Shown here piece by piece: positions 23,541-36,065 of a stretch of DNA of 64,000 nucleotides (position 1 is the first letter of the stretch; each line of letters starts with the position of its first letter). This DNA is from Halichoerus grypus (taxonomy: Eukaryota; Chordata; Mammalia; Carnivora; Phocidae): NCBI RefSeq assembly GCF_964656455.1, contig NC_135720.1:98592696-98656695 (forward strand), in the 5' to 3' direction. Below the pieces are notes generated by a model. It was not told the DNA's origin and ran no database searches. It saw only the letters and a list, made by a program, of their open reading frames with translations. Both the position numbers and the translations under genes were made by a program.

Positions 23541-24041
23541 AAAACTATTTGGCTTTAACTGTGGAAAGAGCCCAAATGTCCACCGACTGATGAATGGATA
23601 AAAAAGGTGTGATACACACACACACACACGAATATTACTCAGCCATCAAAAAGAATGAAATCTTATCTTTCTCAATGACACGGATGGAACTAGAGGCTAG
23701 AGTGTACTATGCTAAGCGAAATAAGTCAAAGAAAGACAAATACCATATGATTTCACTCATATTTGGAATTTAAGAAACAAAACAGATGAACATATGGTGG
23801 GGGTAGGGGGGAAGACAAAGGGAAACAAACCAGAAGAGATGATAGAGAACAAACTGAGGGTTGATGGAGGAAGGTGGGTGGGGTGTGGGCTAGATGGGTG
23901 ATGGGTTATTTAGGAGGGCATTTGTTGTGATGAGCACTGGGGATTGCATATAAGTGATGAATCACTGAATTCTACTCCTAAAATCAATATTTCACCGTAT
24001 GCTAACTAGAATTTAAATTAAAAAAAAAACTATTTGGCTTT
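23541..24041 (+). mobile_element. 5'-truncated L1 3' end with 16-bp TSD
   Basis: The body (23557-24025) begins in the 3' part of L1 ORF2 ('gccatcaaaaagaatgaaatc', giving AIKKNEI). It runs through the carnivoran L1 3' UTR ('atttgttgtgatgagcactgg') to a short A tail. Perfect repeats AAAACTATTTGGCTTT flank it at 23541-23556 and 24026-24041. A (CA)n stretch at 23613-23629 arose inside it. A comparatively recent lineage-specific insertion, dead on arrival. Confidence 0.95.
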
Positions 24042-24994
24042 CCTCATTAGTTTCACTGCTACACAATTATGCATCCACAGTACCTGGGGTTATAGTCATA
24101 TATTTTTCTCTAGCTTTTTCATAATTTACATCATATTATTTCCAATGCAAGTATACAGTCCTTGGAGATAGTAACTTTGTCTTTCTCTTCTAATATATAT
24201 GAAATTCTCCTTCACAGTATTTTTTTTACTATTAGTTGTGCCCATATTTATTTGTGGGTAGAGTTTCTCACCTCCTTTCAACAATATTCTCAAGCTGCTG
24301 ATTGCTGGAGGGCACAGGATCAATCCACACTCTGGAAGATAGTGTGCGCCCACCACCCGCTAACTAATCTGCCTCCAATAGTCTTCGTATTTTAACATGT
24401 CAGTCACAGTGCTGGGCGGCAAGCACGACCTCAAAAAGTACTGTTGATCGATACTGACTCCCCTTCACTCTAAGATTTTCAACACTCAACAATGAGGTCA
24501 GTTAATTCCTTTTTTAAGGTTCAAAAGTTGCACCAGGTTGTGAGATGAAATAATCAGTTGGTTAATCTTTTTTTTCAATCACCAGGTAGGCACATCCTGA
24601 AATAAAGAAAACTCCATTAACTTTTGTGTCCCATTTGTTCCGTGTCTCGGCTTCCTAGCAGACTGTGAGATCCCTACGTTCAGAACTGTGTCTTGGTTTG
24701 ACTGCGCACAGTACCTAGTAGAGCATGATGTACACACAGGCCCTTGGTGCGTGCCACTCAACGTCCCAAGTATGGCGTGTGGTGGCTCCACGAAAGAGGA
24801 CTGCTCTCTGTGCCCAGTCACCTGGGAGTACAGGCTCTTCAGGTGCTCTTTCCAGAGATACAATCCTCAGATGGCACCAGTGGGGGAAATCTAAAGCAAG
24901 TTGTCAGGATGCTTCGTCCAGCTTTAGTACTTGGACAGTGAAGGCATGTCGCTAAGCCCTTGGTTTCCCACTGCATCCCACTGTGCCAGATGCT

Positions 24995-25215
24995 GTTTCT
25001 GGGCTCAAATCCCAGCTCAGCTACTTATTACCTTTGTCACTTAGGCAAAATACCCAATTTCTCAATGTCTTCGAATCATCATTTAAAAAATAATTACAAT
25101 AATAACAACAATACTTTCCTCATGCAGTTGTTACAAGAATTAAATGAGTTAATAGGTGTCAAGCACTTAGAATGGTATCTGCAACATAATAAGCTCTTAA
25201 TAATGTTAAATCCAT
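24995..25215 (+). repeat. MIR, near full length
   Basis: 'Gggctcaaatcccagctcagc', 'tacttattacctttgtcac', 'ttaggcaaaatacccaat', 'gttgttacaagaattaaatg' and 'aagcacttagaatggtatct' cover the family from the middle to the 3' end. An (AAT/AAC)n-like insertion sits at about 25085-25110. Confidence 0.85.
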
Positions 25216-25535
25216 CTATCTACCTTTGATAATATACAGGAGAGAATTAATAGTGCTCTGCAATGTAAGATGTTATGATGGGATCCTCTCTTCTGTCATG
25301 GTTCTAACAAAGAAAATCTCTCTGCAGAAATAACTTCCCGTTCTCAGCATAATTGTCATGGTGACTAGGATTTTTGGTTAGGTGGCATTATAGGATTGGC
25401 TGCCTCAGCTTTCTGCCTTCACTGTACAGAAATATCAAGATTATCTACCTTCTCAGGTAGGAAGGGAGCTAATGATCTGTGAATCGAGTGCATAAATACA
25501 GCAAAGCTGATGAAGAAATGTTAAGACATGCTACC

Positions 25536-25765
25536 AAGATGTGCTTGATCTTTTTTTTTTTAAATCATTTTTTTTAAAGATTTTATTTATTTATTCATAA
25601 GGGACACAGAGAGAGAGAGAGAGAAGCAGAGGGAGAAGCAGGCTTCCCGCTAAGCAGGGAGCCCGATGCGGGACTCGATCCCAGGACCCCGGGATCATGA
25701 CCTGAGCCGAAGGCAGACGCTTAACCATCTGAGCCACCCAGGCGCCCCAAGATGTGCTTGATCTT
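25536..25765 (-). mobile_element. CAN-SINE with perfect 17-bp TSD
   Basis: Body at 25553-25748, reversed: AAAGATTTTATTTATTTATT tail side, (GA)n run, GGCTTCCCGCTAAGCAGGGAG, and the head complement GAGCCACCCAGGCGCCCC. Identical AAGATGTGCTTGATCTT repeats flank it (25536-25552 and 25749-25765). Low divergence from the arctoid consensus suggests a fairly young copy. Confidence 0.97.
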
Positions 25766-25769
25766 GACT

Positions 25770-28700
25770 CCTGTGTACAGACCACTAGAAATGGCTTTCT
25801 CAGAATTGCTGACCTTCCCAATCCACTCTTTTAAGGAGAACAACATGATGACAATGGTCTCTGCTCCCTCCTCCCATCTCTGCCCAGCCTGTTTTATTTG
25901 GGGGAGAGGGGTTCACAAGCTCGTTGTCCTTTTTTCTTTAAGGTTGAGTTCTTCCCTTCATTTTTTTCTGGTAGAGGGCAGAGTTCCTTCCCAAGTCAAT
26001 GGGGGTCCTCAGACCCGCTGGGAGGAGGGGGGAGGAGAAGAAGGAATTAGAACTGGAAAAAGCTACCCTTAAAATCAATAAAATTTCAATTGAATGACCT
26101 GAACTAGCAGTTTTAAGGAGCGAATGATGAGGTTCTGTATGGAGGTTGAGAAATGCAATCATCACTGAAGGGTTAAAATAAATAGTGCAATGAACCTTCG
26201 TCCTCCTTCTCCCCGTGTCTCAACACCCCCTCCCCTTGATAAATACACAAATCTACATGGGTGCACACCATTTCAGAGGGTAATTATCCAAACTGTCTAG
26301 AACAAACAAAACAAGTGCAAATGTTATGTCCATGTTTAATGAAGACTTTGGAGTAGCTCAGTGAAGTGAAACCCATTCTGCTTCGGTCATGCTTTCCCAT
26401 CCCCTGACCCCTCACACATGCAGCCAATAAGGGTCCTCATTTGAAATTCAGAGGCTCTGCTGCTGGGATTTAATAACAAAACTGGCACCTGTCACTTTCT
26501 CTATATATGGGCTGCACTCTACTGCTTTAACCATTAAAAACAACTCATGTAGGAGAAAATACAAAGCAACTGCCAAGGAATATTTACTCTTCAAGCCCAC
26601 AGTGACCCCTCAAGAAATCCTGAGGTGTGGGCAGCTAATTGCAAGGGAAAAACAACTTCTAAGAAGTTATTCATGTGATTTAATTTCCATTGTGCCCTTT
26701 TCTATTTTTATTTGCCTGTCCTAATCAAACGGTAACCTGGCATTCATGTCTTTGCACACACAAACAGCTATCTTTCTGTGAAGAAGCTAAAACTATCAAG
26801 TGGGTACATGGAAATGTGTATGTGTGTTCCTATGTCTCTGGGCTTGGTGGGGGGATGTAAGGTACTACTTAGTCCAAAATTCTTTTTTTAAATGCTAATA
26901 TCCAGTATCATGTGATGGAGATACACAGCACTTAAGTGTTTAGTTTCACTGATGTACATGGGCAGAATAGATGGAAAGTAAAAATTCATTCTGGAGTCTG
27001 ACTTATCTGGATGTAGCTATATAATCCTGAAATAGATTAAACACAAAATAGTTTTGGAAAGGCACGTTATTGCATTTTTAAATGATCATAAAGATTTTTG
27101 AATATTTCCAAATGGCAAAAACAATCTGTCCCCTCCCTTAAAACCCTCTGCTTAGAATAGAAAAAGAGTGGCCCTCATATTCTGACCATTACAAGTATTA
27201 TTTTTAAAGATTTTCCACTTTGTCTTAATTTTAGGTCCTCCTCCTAACCAATCCCCAGCCAAAAAAAATTTGAAAGAAATGAGGGTAGACTCGACCCACT
27301 AAATTCAGTTAACATCAGTAGGTCATTTTCTGAACTACCTGGCATCTACACAAACTCATATTTTTGCCTTATTCTGTTCTAGCTTTCAGTTTCTGGCTCT
27401 CTTAGATGTTGGAACAAATTTATCAACACTGGCATTCATGAACTAACAGATCTTACAAAACACCTAAGAGCCAGGAGTATATATGGTGGCACTTCTTCCA
27501 TAGAAAATCTGGATTAGGAATATTGTCTCCGAAGGATCTCCAAATGATTCAATGAGGAATGGAACATAGTGACCACTTTCATAGCAGAATCTAATAAGAG
27601 TAAAGATCAACCTATGAAATAAGGAAGGGATCATTTCACTTATGCCTCTAATCAAGGGTTACAATCACTGTTTTTGCCTTTTTTCCCTTCTCGATATGGA
27701 CATTTAGACTAGATTGAAAGTGACCACTTCATTGCAAGACAGGCCTAAAAATGTTTGCACTTGATCTCTTGTATAAGGAGTACAATTATGAAAAAAAGAA
27801 AATTAAAGTCCATCATGATTCTTCTATGATGTAAGTATTTTACAATATTATTTATCGACTTTTTAGAAGCAGTGTTAGGAATCATGTGAGATTCTTACAG
27901 AATAGTAATAGGGAAGGAAACAAAAAAGTCCAATTCATATGTTGGCCTGTTATGCCTTCTATATTTTATGGCCAAAAAAAAAAAAAATTTGGTTTTTCAA
28001 GTGAATAGTTGCCTGCTTTCTAGATCAGTCTTAGTTCCTCGTTTGAAAAAAGAAGCTTCAGGTGAACCTTCATACAGACAGAGGATAGCTTTCCATCTGG
28101 GCACAGATAAGAGTTATGCTCTTAAATTTTCATAACAGAATGTCAACTCCTGCCTGCACATATGGTATCTCAAGCATATGGATCTTTGTTTAATCAACGA
28201 CCCAGAATATAGACACTTCAGGCAGTTTCCAGGAAATTCGATCTTTAATTGCCTTTGATCTTATACTTACTACAACCTTGTTTGGAGATATCCAATATTT
28301 AGGAAAGACAGTGTAAGTAACATGTTAACATTCTCCTCCTTTAGGATTGCCATGCTCCATACCTACACTAGATAAATCATCAGAAACAAAGCTATTCAGC
28401 TCTACTATTTTAAGTGGTTTGCAGAAAGAATTTCACTAAACCTAGCTGTAATGTTATGCCTTCCATTGTGAAAGAAATCAAAGAACAAAGGTCCATTTAA
28501 AGACAATTTCTGGATATTAAGACAAAATGTCAGAAATGAACTCAAGTGCCCACATCCCTGCCTTCCCAAACCACAATATATGGCCAAAAAGCCATTGAAA
28601 CATGTAAAGTAATAAGGGTTTACTTACGGAAATGACTGTGGGCATAGATATTATAGATACGATAGAGACAGAGATAACAGATATAGAGGGCCACAAAGAT

Positions 28701-29290
28701 CTATTCCTCTATAACAACGAGAGAAATAAGAAGGCATGCTATTGGTGGGTAAACAATTTTAAAGAATTCTTAAAAGACAGAAGGAAGATGGGATTGAAAT
28801 ATTAGAGGGGAAAAAAAAAACAACCAAAAAATCCACAAGAATGTGCCTGTTGAAATAGAAGTGGTTCTGGGAATGTTTCACTCTTGAGGCAACAGAGACA
28901 AGGAGTGGAAGAAGGCCCCGTGGCAATCATCAGAGCCATTATTTGAAAAAATCCATTCAGAGCACCTGGGCATCCTGGCTTTTATCCCTCCACAGCTTGT
29001 CATAAGTAGGTTGCAGCACAGCATTTACCCCTCAGGCTAAAGCAGAAGAGTCTGGGTACTCCGGGAAGGAAGAAGAGAGGCCACACAGGCAGTTAGTGAC
29101 ATCAAGAAGGAAGAGGGAAACACTTTACCCAGAAGATAAGCTACTAGCACACTTGTCCCAATCCTACATCCTGCCCCTCCCCAACATTCATCTGAAAGTA
29201 AGATCTTGAATAAGAATTCACACGCATGAGTAGACAAAAAGAAATTCACAAACATAACAAAACACAAAGATGAGAGCAGATAAGGAAGAA
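25770..29290. other. Long unique stretch, weak regulatory candidates
   Basis: About 3.5 kb with no transposon I can name, which is the longest such interval in the window. The part at 26330-26740 is complex and repeat-free (GGCAGCTAATTGCAAGGG, GTGATTTAATTTCCATTG) and could hold a conserved element. Short A runs lie at 27973-27987 and 28810-28820. No coding frame of interest. Confidence 0.4.
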
Positions 29291-29292
29291 TC

Positions 29293-29350
29293 ACCAGATC
29301 TGTTTCTTAAAGATTTTATTTATTTATTTGACAGAGATTGAACCAGATCT
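29293..29350 (-). mobile_element. 40-bp CAN-SINE stub with TSD
   Basis: Only the last part of a SINE tail (complement AAAGATTTTATTTATTTATT, then TGACAGAGA) is present at 29302-29341. Direct repeats ACCAGATCT (29293-29301 and 29342-29350) flank it, so it looks like a very short 5'-truncated insertion and not a decayed longer copy. Confidence 0.7.
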
Positions 29351-29923
29351 TTAAGTTTAACCAACACCACCAAACACCACATGAAATTAACCAAAGAACA
29401 CTTGAGAAAAGAGGTAACAGTCCAAACTGAAAAAAAAAAAAAATTGTTACTGATTCTCATAGAGATAAAAAAAAGCTATACCATCCATTAAAAAAAACAA
29501 AACAAAACAAAAAAAAACACATAACTAGTTACCTAGCAAATAAATGATGCTGAAAACTTTAAACACACTGAAATATGTGGAGTAAATAGCAGAATGGACA
29601 CAACAAAGTAGGGGAGAAGTGAGAGAACAGTAAGTCAAAGAATTCCCCCAAAGAATAACCACTGAAAGACAAAGAGATGAAAATCATTAAATAAAAATAA
29701 GTACATATTGAGACTTCAAGGAAGCCAACATCTACTTAAAACAGGTCTAAAGAGACCAGAAAGAATAGAAAGGGGGCTGGGGGGAGGAAAGAGTAACAGA
29801 AGAAAATTTCCAGAGGTACAGAGAAATAAGACTCCATTACTTAGTAGACTCATTCTGCAAGATAATGAGAAAATTGCTATCCTAAGCACACTTTGGAAAA
29901 ATTTCATCAAGATTATTAGAGAG

Positions 29924-30104
29924 TGGGCACCTGGGTGGCTCAGTTGGTTAAGTGTCTGCCTTCAGCTCAGGTTGTGATCCCAGGGTCCTGGAATCAAGTC
30001 CCGCATCGGGCTCCCTGCTCAGCGGGGAGTCCGCTTATCCCTCTGCCTGCTTGTACACGCTCTTTCTCTCTCTCTCAAATAAATAAATAAAATCTCAAAA
30101 AAAA
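29924..30104 (+). mobile_element. CAN-SINE
   Basis: GGGCACCTGGGTGGCTCAG head, GGGCTCCCTGCTCAGCGGGG centre, (CT)n, then AAATAAATAAATAAAATC tail. Imperfect flanks 'aagattattagaga' and 'aaagataattggaaa' look like a decayed target duplication. Confidence 0.93.
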
Positions 30105-30820
30105 GATAATTGGAAAATCAGAAAGAATCAGACTGGCATCAGCCTTCCCACTGACAGCACTAGGTGCTAGATGGCAATGAAGTAATATCCTCAAAGTTCA
30201 GAAATAACATTATTTTGACCCAAAATCTTAAGTCCAGTCAAACTAGCACTCAAGTGGAAGAGCAAAAGAAATGTACTGCTTACAGAAACTCTTTTTAATA
30301 AAAGTTACAGAAAGTCACATTCCATTAAAACAAAAGTATACATAAGGCGATACAGGACATTTATAGTTAAGTCTGAATAATCCTATATGCATAATGTAAA
30401 GAAATAATATGATTCCTAGAACATTCTAATCAGAAACAAAAGAGATAAAAGGTAAAGAGAAACCAACAAATAGAAAATGGGCAAAGTATGTGAACAGTAT
30501 GTCTGAAAGTACTGCTAAATAAAAGTGATCAACCTCACTCATGATTGTGCAAGATTTAAAATGTGATATAATTTGCACCCATCAAATCGTTAAAGTAAAA
30601 AAGTCTGCAAAAGAAAAATAGTGAACAACGTAAATGCTCATCAGGTAGGGAGCTATTAACTTATAGTACATCTATATTACAAAATCATAAAAAGAATCAT
30701 AAAAAAAATTGTACATCTCTGCATAGTGACATGGCAAAAATTTCCAAAAAATATCTGTTAATCCAAAAATCAAATTCTAGAAGATAATTTAATTCCATGA
30801 ATTTACACCAAGAAGAAAAT

Positions 30821-30853
30821 CTGTGTGTGTGTGTATGTGTGTGTGGGGGGGTG
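30821..30853. repeat. (GT)n with G run
   Basis: CTGTGTGTGTGTGTATGTG followed by a G7 run. Simple repeat just upstream of the SINE at 30886. Confidence 0.9.
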
Positions 30854-30868
30854 TACAAATATAAACTT

Positions 30869-31115
30869 AAAAAGGACTATAAGGAGGGGTGCCTGGGTGG
30901 CTCAGTCGGTTAAGCGTCTGCCTTCGGCCCAGGTCATGATCCCGGGGTCCCGGGATCGAGCCCTGCATCGGGCTCCCTGCTCGGCTGGAAGCCTGCTTCT
31001 CCCTCTCCTCCCCACTCATGCTCTCTTTCGCTATCTGTATCTCTCTCTCTCTCAAATAAATAAATAAAATTTAAAAAAATTTTTTTAATAAAAATAAAAA
31101 AAAGGACTATAAGGA
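30869..31115 (+). mobile_element. CAN-SINE with perfect 17-bp TSD and extended A-rich tail
   Basis: Body 30886-31098 from GGGGTGCCTGGGTGGCTCAG to an A/T-rich tail that has grown to about 60 bp (AAATAAATAAATAAAATTT and onward). Perfect flanking repeats AAAAAGGACTATAAGGA lie at 30869-30885 and 31099-31115. Confidence 0.97.
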
Positions 31116-31329
31116 AACACGCTAAGTGATAACAATAGTTCCTTCTGCGGAAGGAAGTAGGATAGTGAGGGTGGAATAGGGCTAAGAAAATGGCAGACTT
31201 TTATTTTTTATCCTATACCTCGGTATTATTTGAATCTTTTCTGACAAGAATGTATTTACTCACGGACTTCTGTAATTACACAGGGGTATATTATATAAAA
31301 CTGTGGTTGAAGACATCTCCAACTTTTTC

Positions 31330-31440
31330 TCTTATTCATTTAGCAAACATTTACTGAGCACCTATTATGTTCAGGTTCTATGATGGTTCAGACTTGATGA
31401 CACATATGGAGTGCAAAATTGAGCCCTACCCTCCCAAATA
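31330..31440 (-). repeat. L2 3' fragment
   Basis: 'Agcaaacatttactgagcacc', 'tattatgttcaggttctatg' is the reverse L2 end, followed by a diverged continuation up to 'gagccctaccctccc'. Confidence 0.65.
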
Positions 31441-33340
31441 AGGGAAATTTAGATGTTATATGCATTCAAACAAGTTTATTGCAGTGGGGGTGGGTGCAAA
31501 GCGATGTGGAAGCCAGTCGTAGACAGAAGGAAATACACGAAGGAGAATATGAGAAAGAAATACAGGAATGAGATTACGAGGTTAGAGGTAAAGTTGGCGG
31601 TGGCATGATTCCAATGCAAATTTTGAGTTAACAAGAGCTTCTCTCTTCAAACAAACACATTCACACATACATGTATGTGCACACACAATGATGCAGTGAT
31701 GAAACCCTCAATCTGACCTTTCCCTGTTCTTGTACTCAAATGATCACAAGTCAGAAGAGCTGGAGAACAGGACAATGCCTGCTAACACCTGATTGTGACA
31801 AAACCTCGTCCACATAGATTACAAGTTTGTTATTTTCTTCACTGAAATGTGTTTTTTTGGTCTTCCCATAACTTACTTTCCCCACTTAAAAACCCACATA
31901 CATGCTCACTGTCTGCACTCTGATATGTGCATTGTCATTTGGAGAAAAGTAATATGTAAGTAAAAGTGCCATCCAGCATCTCATGCAGGGTCCTTAGGTA
32001 CCTAGTTGTGACACATGGAGAAGGTATGAAGTTACACTGGAAAGACTGCAGAGTGCTCAGTATGTGGCAACAGGGGCAGCCAAAGCCATAGACAGTCCAG
32101 TGGCAATCAGAAAATAATACAGTAGAAGACATACCTTTGGTTCCTAAGGCTCTAATATTGTGTTAAAGTTACAAGATCTTGTATTTATACACTATTTGGG
32201 TTTAAAGTTGGTATATTATAATGAATAATTTAATAAAGCTACAGCCTAATTGCAAAGGTGGAAAGAACCAAAATGTAATTATAACCTTGTGAAATGCCTT
32301 CCACAACAGCAATAAGTCTTAAGGGCAAGCGGATTTAATAGATTCAATGACTCGCATATCATAATAATTCAAATTTGATTTTCTTTCTTCTGCTTTTCCA
32401 GCCTCAAAAATACTGCTTATTATTTCGTTAAATATCATTAATGCTGAATTCTGATGGTAGAATAATACTATAAATTTGAGTTGAGGATTTACTTCTACCG
32501 TTAGTCTTTATATATCAATGGACGATTTTTTTCCTCCAAATTAAGATTTTCCATTATTTAGAGTTGATTATGTAAAAGGAGACACTAAAAAATAAAAATT
32601 ATAAATTTAATAAAAGTGTATCATAATTACCCAGCACAGTACAGCAACTGAGTATTTTGGGTATTTAATTTTATTGAATAAGGCATCAAGAAAGCCCTGT
32701 TGGTTTCAACGTATTTAGAAAATCTTTTAAAAGTCCACCCATCCATCCTTCTTCCTAATAACCGGAATTAATTTCTTGCCAATTAAGAGTAATATTCCTT
32801 AAATGTACCATGGCTAGAAAAACCACAGTTGGCAAGATCAAGGCTCATTTTTAAAATAGGGGGTTAGGATTAAAACATTAAGATTAACGTTGAATGCATG
32901 TGTATGTATTTAAAAAAAAACCAAATTCTTGGAAGTAAATGTATACAAAAAACCCCCCAGAAATGCCAGATAATTCCTTTCATAAATTACTTTCATGTAA
33001 TTCAAGAAATATTCCTGAAGAACAGATTCTCTCCTAAAAACTACACCTCTTTTTAAATTCTCCCATCCAGTGCCTAATGACCTAAAATTTGAAATCTTTT
33101 ACACTTTGCATTCTTCCCTGATTCACTTTCTAAAATCTCAACATGCTTTGTAAACCACTTGACCTTTTAACAGATTATCAAAATGCCCAAAGAATGCAGA
33201 ATCAGATGCATAAAAAAGCAAATTTATTTCTAAATTTGGCATTTATTTCTACTTCAAGCCTACACAGATGGGAGCTCAATTTCAGAGATTTCAGTCTCTC
33301 CTTGTTCTACAGTCACAAAAAAATTCAAAAGCATTTGAAG
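31440..33340. other. Unique AT-rich DNA, candidate conserved block at 32220-32900
   Basis: No repeat or coding frame recognised. The stretch 32220-32900 is AT-rich yet complex, with homeobox-type strings (AGCCTAATTGCAAAGG, GGAATTAATTTCTTGCCAATTAAG at 32764-32787). A developmental enhancer is possible but undemonstrated. Confidence 0.3.
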
Positions 33341-34830
33341 AGCCATCTAGTCTGTGGAGTATCCTCCATCCACATGGGCATACTCTGACATACCCACATC
33401 CCCATTCACTGTGAGGCTATCGATCCACACAGGTTCTCCAAGATCCTTCCTTGTTCCAGAGCCCATGGCCTCTTCAGGTGCTACTCGGTATTTGGAAAAT
33501 CCTGAGCTTGGAATGCGGGAAACTCTCCTTGGTGCTCCCAGGGACGTAGAAAGATTCTGCTGCTCTAGTGCTTGGGACACCACAGAAAATTCTGAGAGGC
33601 TTTCTCTGGATCATCTACCTATAGAGACAACCATATATACATTTCTTCTGCTCTCCCATCTTGCTGGGAATGGAGAAAGTATAATGTTTTTCCACCTTTG
33701 CAGATCCCACTCTGGAAATGGGTGCAATTTTTCCCAGATCCTCAAATCTATCTGGGGGTTTTATCATTATCCTGCACTTAGATTTGCCCTGGATCGTGTG
33801 GGCAAGGACCCTGTCAGGTACCTACTACCATTTCAACTCTCTTTACCACTACTCTTAATTTCCCCCTACCAAGGGATCTTCTCTAGTCTTGACCATGGGA
33901 AACCTTGCCCTCTGTCATCAGAGATTTTTCTAAATCTTCTGTCTTATACTCATTAAGCAGGCAAGATGGTCTGCTCATTCCTTTGCCATGGGAAATTTGT
34001 AGCATAGCCTCCAAGCTTTTGTTTCCAAAAACCTCAGCCCACTGAGGGAAATAACTTTTAAAGAGAAAGGAATTTCTCCTGAAATAAAAATATATTCTTG
34101 GGCTTTCTGAAAAGACAGAAACAGATATGCTAGGAATCCTCCCAAGCAATGGAGATCTGTATCCCTCAAAGTCTCATAGGTAGGGAAATATAGTCTGGAG
34201 GTAAATACCCTAGATACCCTAGGACTCCCATCACACCAAAGTTTCCAGTGGCCCGGATATGGCATGGAAGGACCTGAGAGGTGGGCTTGGTGGGACATGT
34301 ATGATCTGTCTGCTACCTATATCTCTAACCCAGGTTGGAAATTTAGAGAAATTCTCACTCTCTAAACTCCAGGAACAATAATTAGTTTAGTTATAGATGA
34401 GTTATGGTTTAGATGCCTATGGAAGATACAGGTTTGTAGCAGGACGTTGGAAGGGCTCCAGAGAGTGACCTGGGCCGGAGACGATCTCATATTTGTCAGC
34501 CCCGCTCTTCGGTAATGTAGGTGGATAAGGTTCCCAGGGAATGAAAAGAGGAGAGGCAAAAAGAGAACAGAGGCACACTGATGTTTGGTGGGAAAAGTGA
34601 GAGAGGAACTCTGGAAAGGGAATGAGATTGGTGAGAGAGGAGAAAGAGGAGCCCAGAGGCAAGGTATAGAAGCTTTCAATAAGGGGGAATCGTCAACCTG
34701 CTTGAATGCAGGAGCCTTTTCAGTAGCACGGTGGCAGAGCAAACCACACCGTAGTGCATTGTGATGCACTTGTGTCATCCCAAGCATATGTCTGAGAATA
34801 TGTTTCAAGAGCTACAGTACATCTAAATAA
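33340..34830. other. Unclassified region with the longest open frame (200 codons)
   Basis: Forward frame 33354-33956 is open for 200 codons. The conceptual protein is rich in Ser, Leu and Pro, has no domain, membrane segment or repeat I recognise, and is not set in a visible exon structure. Reverse frames overlap it and extend beyond (to 34808). Chance in a relatively GC-rich, non-repetitive segment is the simplest explanation. A decayed retroelement is possible. Confidence 0.3.
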
Positions 34831-34920
34831 GAGAGGAAAAATAGGAGGTCATTTAGGAATTACCTTACCCAATATGCCTTCCCTGGTCCCTGAAGGCTAA
34901 CAGCAATTCATTTTCAACTC

Positions 34921-34977
34921 CCTCATCCATTCGTTCATCCATCCATCCATCTATCCATCCATCCATCCATCCAGTCA
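34921..34977. repeat. (ATCC)n tetranucleotide microsatellite
   Basis: About 12 ATCC-type units (CATCCATCCATCTATCCATC) with minor interruptions. Likely grown from the reverse L2 terminal TGAATGAA-like repeat that adjoins it at 34980-35065. Confidence 0.9.
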
Positions 34978-34979
34978 GT

Positions 34980-35065
34980 GAGTGGGGTCAAACACTCATT
35001 GATCGTTCAGGTTTCTTTAAAGTGGATATATGTTCTAAGTACTGTGCTTAGCACTTGAGTTTTAA
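34980..35065 (-). repeat. L2 3' fragment
   Basis: 'Cactcattgatcgttcaggtt' followed by 'ttctaagtactgtgcttagc' fits a diverged reverse L2 end adjoining the tetranucleotide repeat. Confidence 0.4.
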
Positions 35066-35244
35066 ATATGTATGGGACTTCTCAAGGAGACTGGAAAAAT
35101 AAATGTGAAATATATGAAAATAACATTGTACACATATTGACATATACATAATGCCAAAGGGTACCCCAAGAAAGAAAGACTCCACTTGGAGGAGTTATTA
35201 ACATTTGAACAATCTGCAGCTAGAATCATCTGCCTTATTCACTA

Positions 35245-35365
35245 ATCCTTTCATTCATCTCTTCAAACCAATATGTAGTAAGTACTACCATGCTTAAGGC
35301 ATTTCATTGGAGCTGGGATTATAGTAGTGAGTAAGACAGACAGGGCCTTATCTTCACAGCTTATG
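35245..35365 (-). repeat. L2 3' fragment
   Basis: 'Ctttcattcatctcttcaaac', 'gctgggattatagtagtgag' and 'agacagacagggccttatc' match the reverse L2 terminus. Confidence 0.55.
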
Positions 35366-36065
35366 AGCAAAGCAGCCTCATGACATAAACTTGGTGGTTC
35401 CTACCTGCCCTGGAGCAAACAGGTAATTATTTGTTTAAAAGTTTGCTTCTTTTCAAAATATGAATGTCAAGTAAGAATGAATGGAAAGAACGCTCGAGAG
35501 ACCTGTTTATTAGTGAAGTACTTGACCATTAATATAGAGATTTGCCATTTATTTTGGTTGTCCAGAGACTTTTATTATTCAGACCCATACTCTCAGCTAT
35601 CTTTTAGATACAGAGAATATGTTTGGACTCTCACAAAAAGTCTCTACTCTACAGTCCATTCTAAGTGCTCCATAGTCAGAAAAGCAAGAACAGTGATTTC
35701 ATCCATCTCTAATTCAGAGAACCCAAGCAACCTGAAAAATGCGGCAGATACGGACTTCATTAAATTTATCAGAAACATGAGGAAAAACAAACCTATAAAA
35801 TAGAAATATATATTTTAAGTTGCTAGTGATATTTTCTCAGCATTTTGAAGATACTATCTCACCATCTTCTGGCTTCCACTTATGGCTATTAGCAAACCAG
35901 CTGTCAAATCAGCTGTTGATTTACCTAAGAAGGATAGCACGACTGTTCTGAAGTTCTCTTTGGTATTTTGATGTTGTTCTTCAGCTTAAGTGTGGACTTC
36001 ATTTTATGATCCATTGGACTTCGTGAATCTGAGAACTTTCCATCAATTCTTAAAAATTTTCAGCA

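Larger units (their letters stand above)
29370..31290 (+). mobile_element. Ancient L1M/HAL1 element hosting two SINEs
   Basis: Diverged old LINE. 'Cttaagtccagtcaaactagc', 'actcaagtggaagagcaaaag' fit an L1M/HAL1 ORF1-like region. 'Agaaaatgggcaaagtatgtg', 'tagggagctattaacttatag' fit the ORF2 end. 'Tttttatcctatacctcgg', 'gacaagaatgtatttactca' fit an L1ME 3' end. SINEs at 29924-30104 and 30886-31098 interrupt it. It may be two adjacent fragments. Non-coding. Confidence 0.5.

Noticed and set aside
34921..34977. Tetranucleotide array as a possible CRISPR-like or satellite array
   Set aside because: Simple ATCC slippage repeat without spacers; the genome is mammalian.
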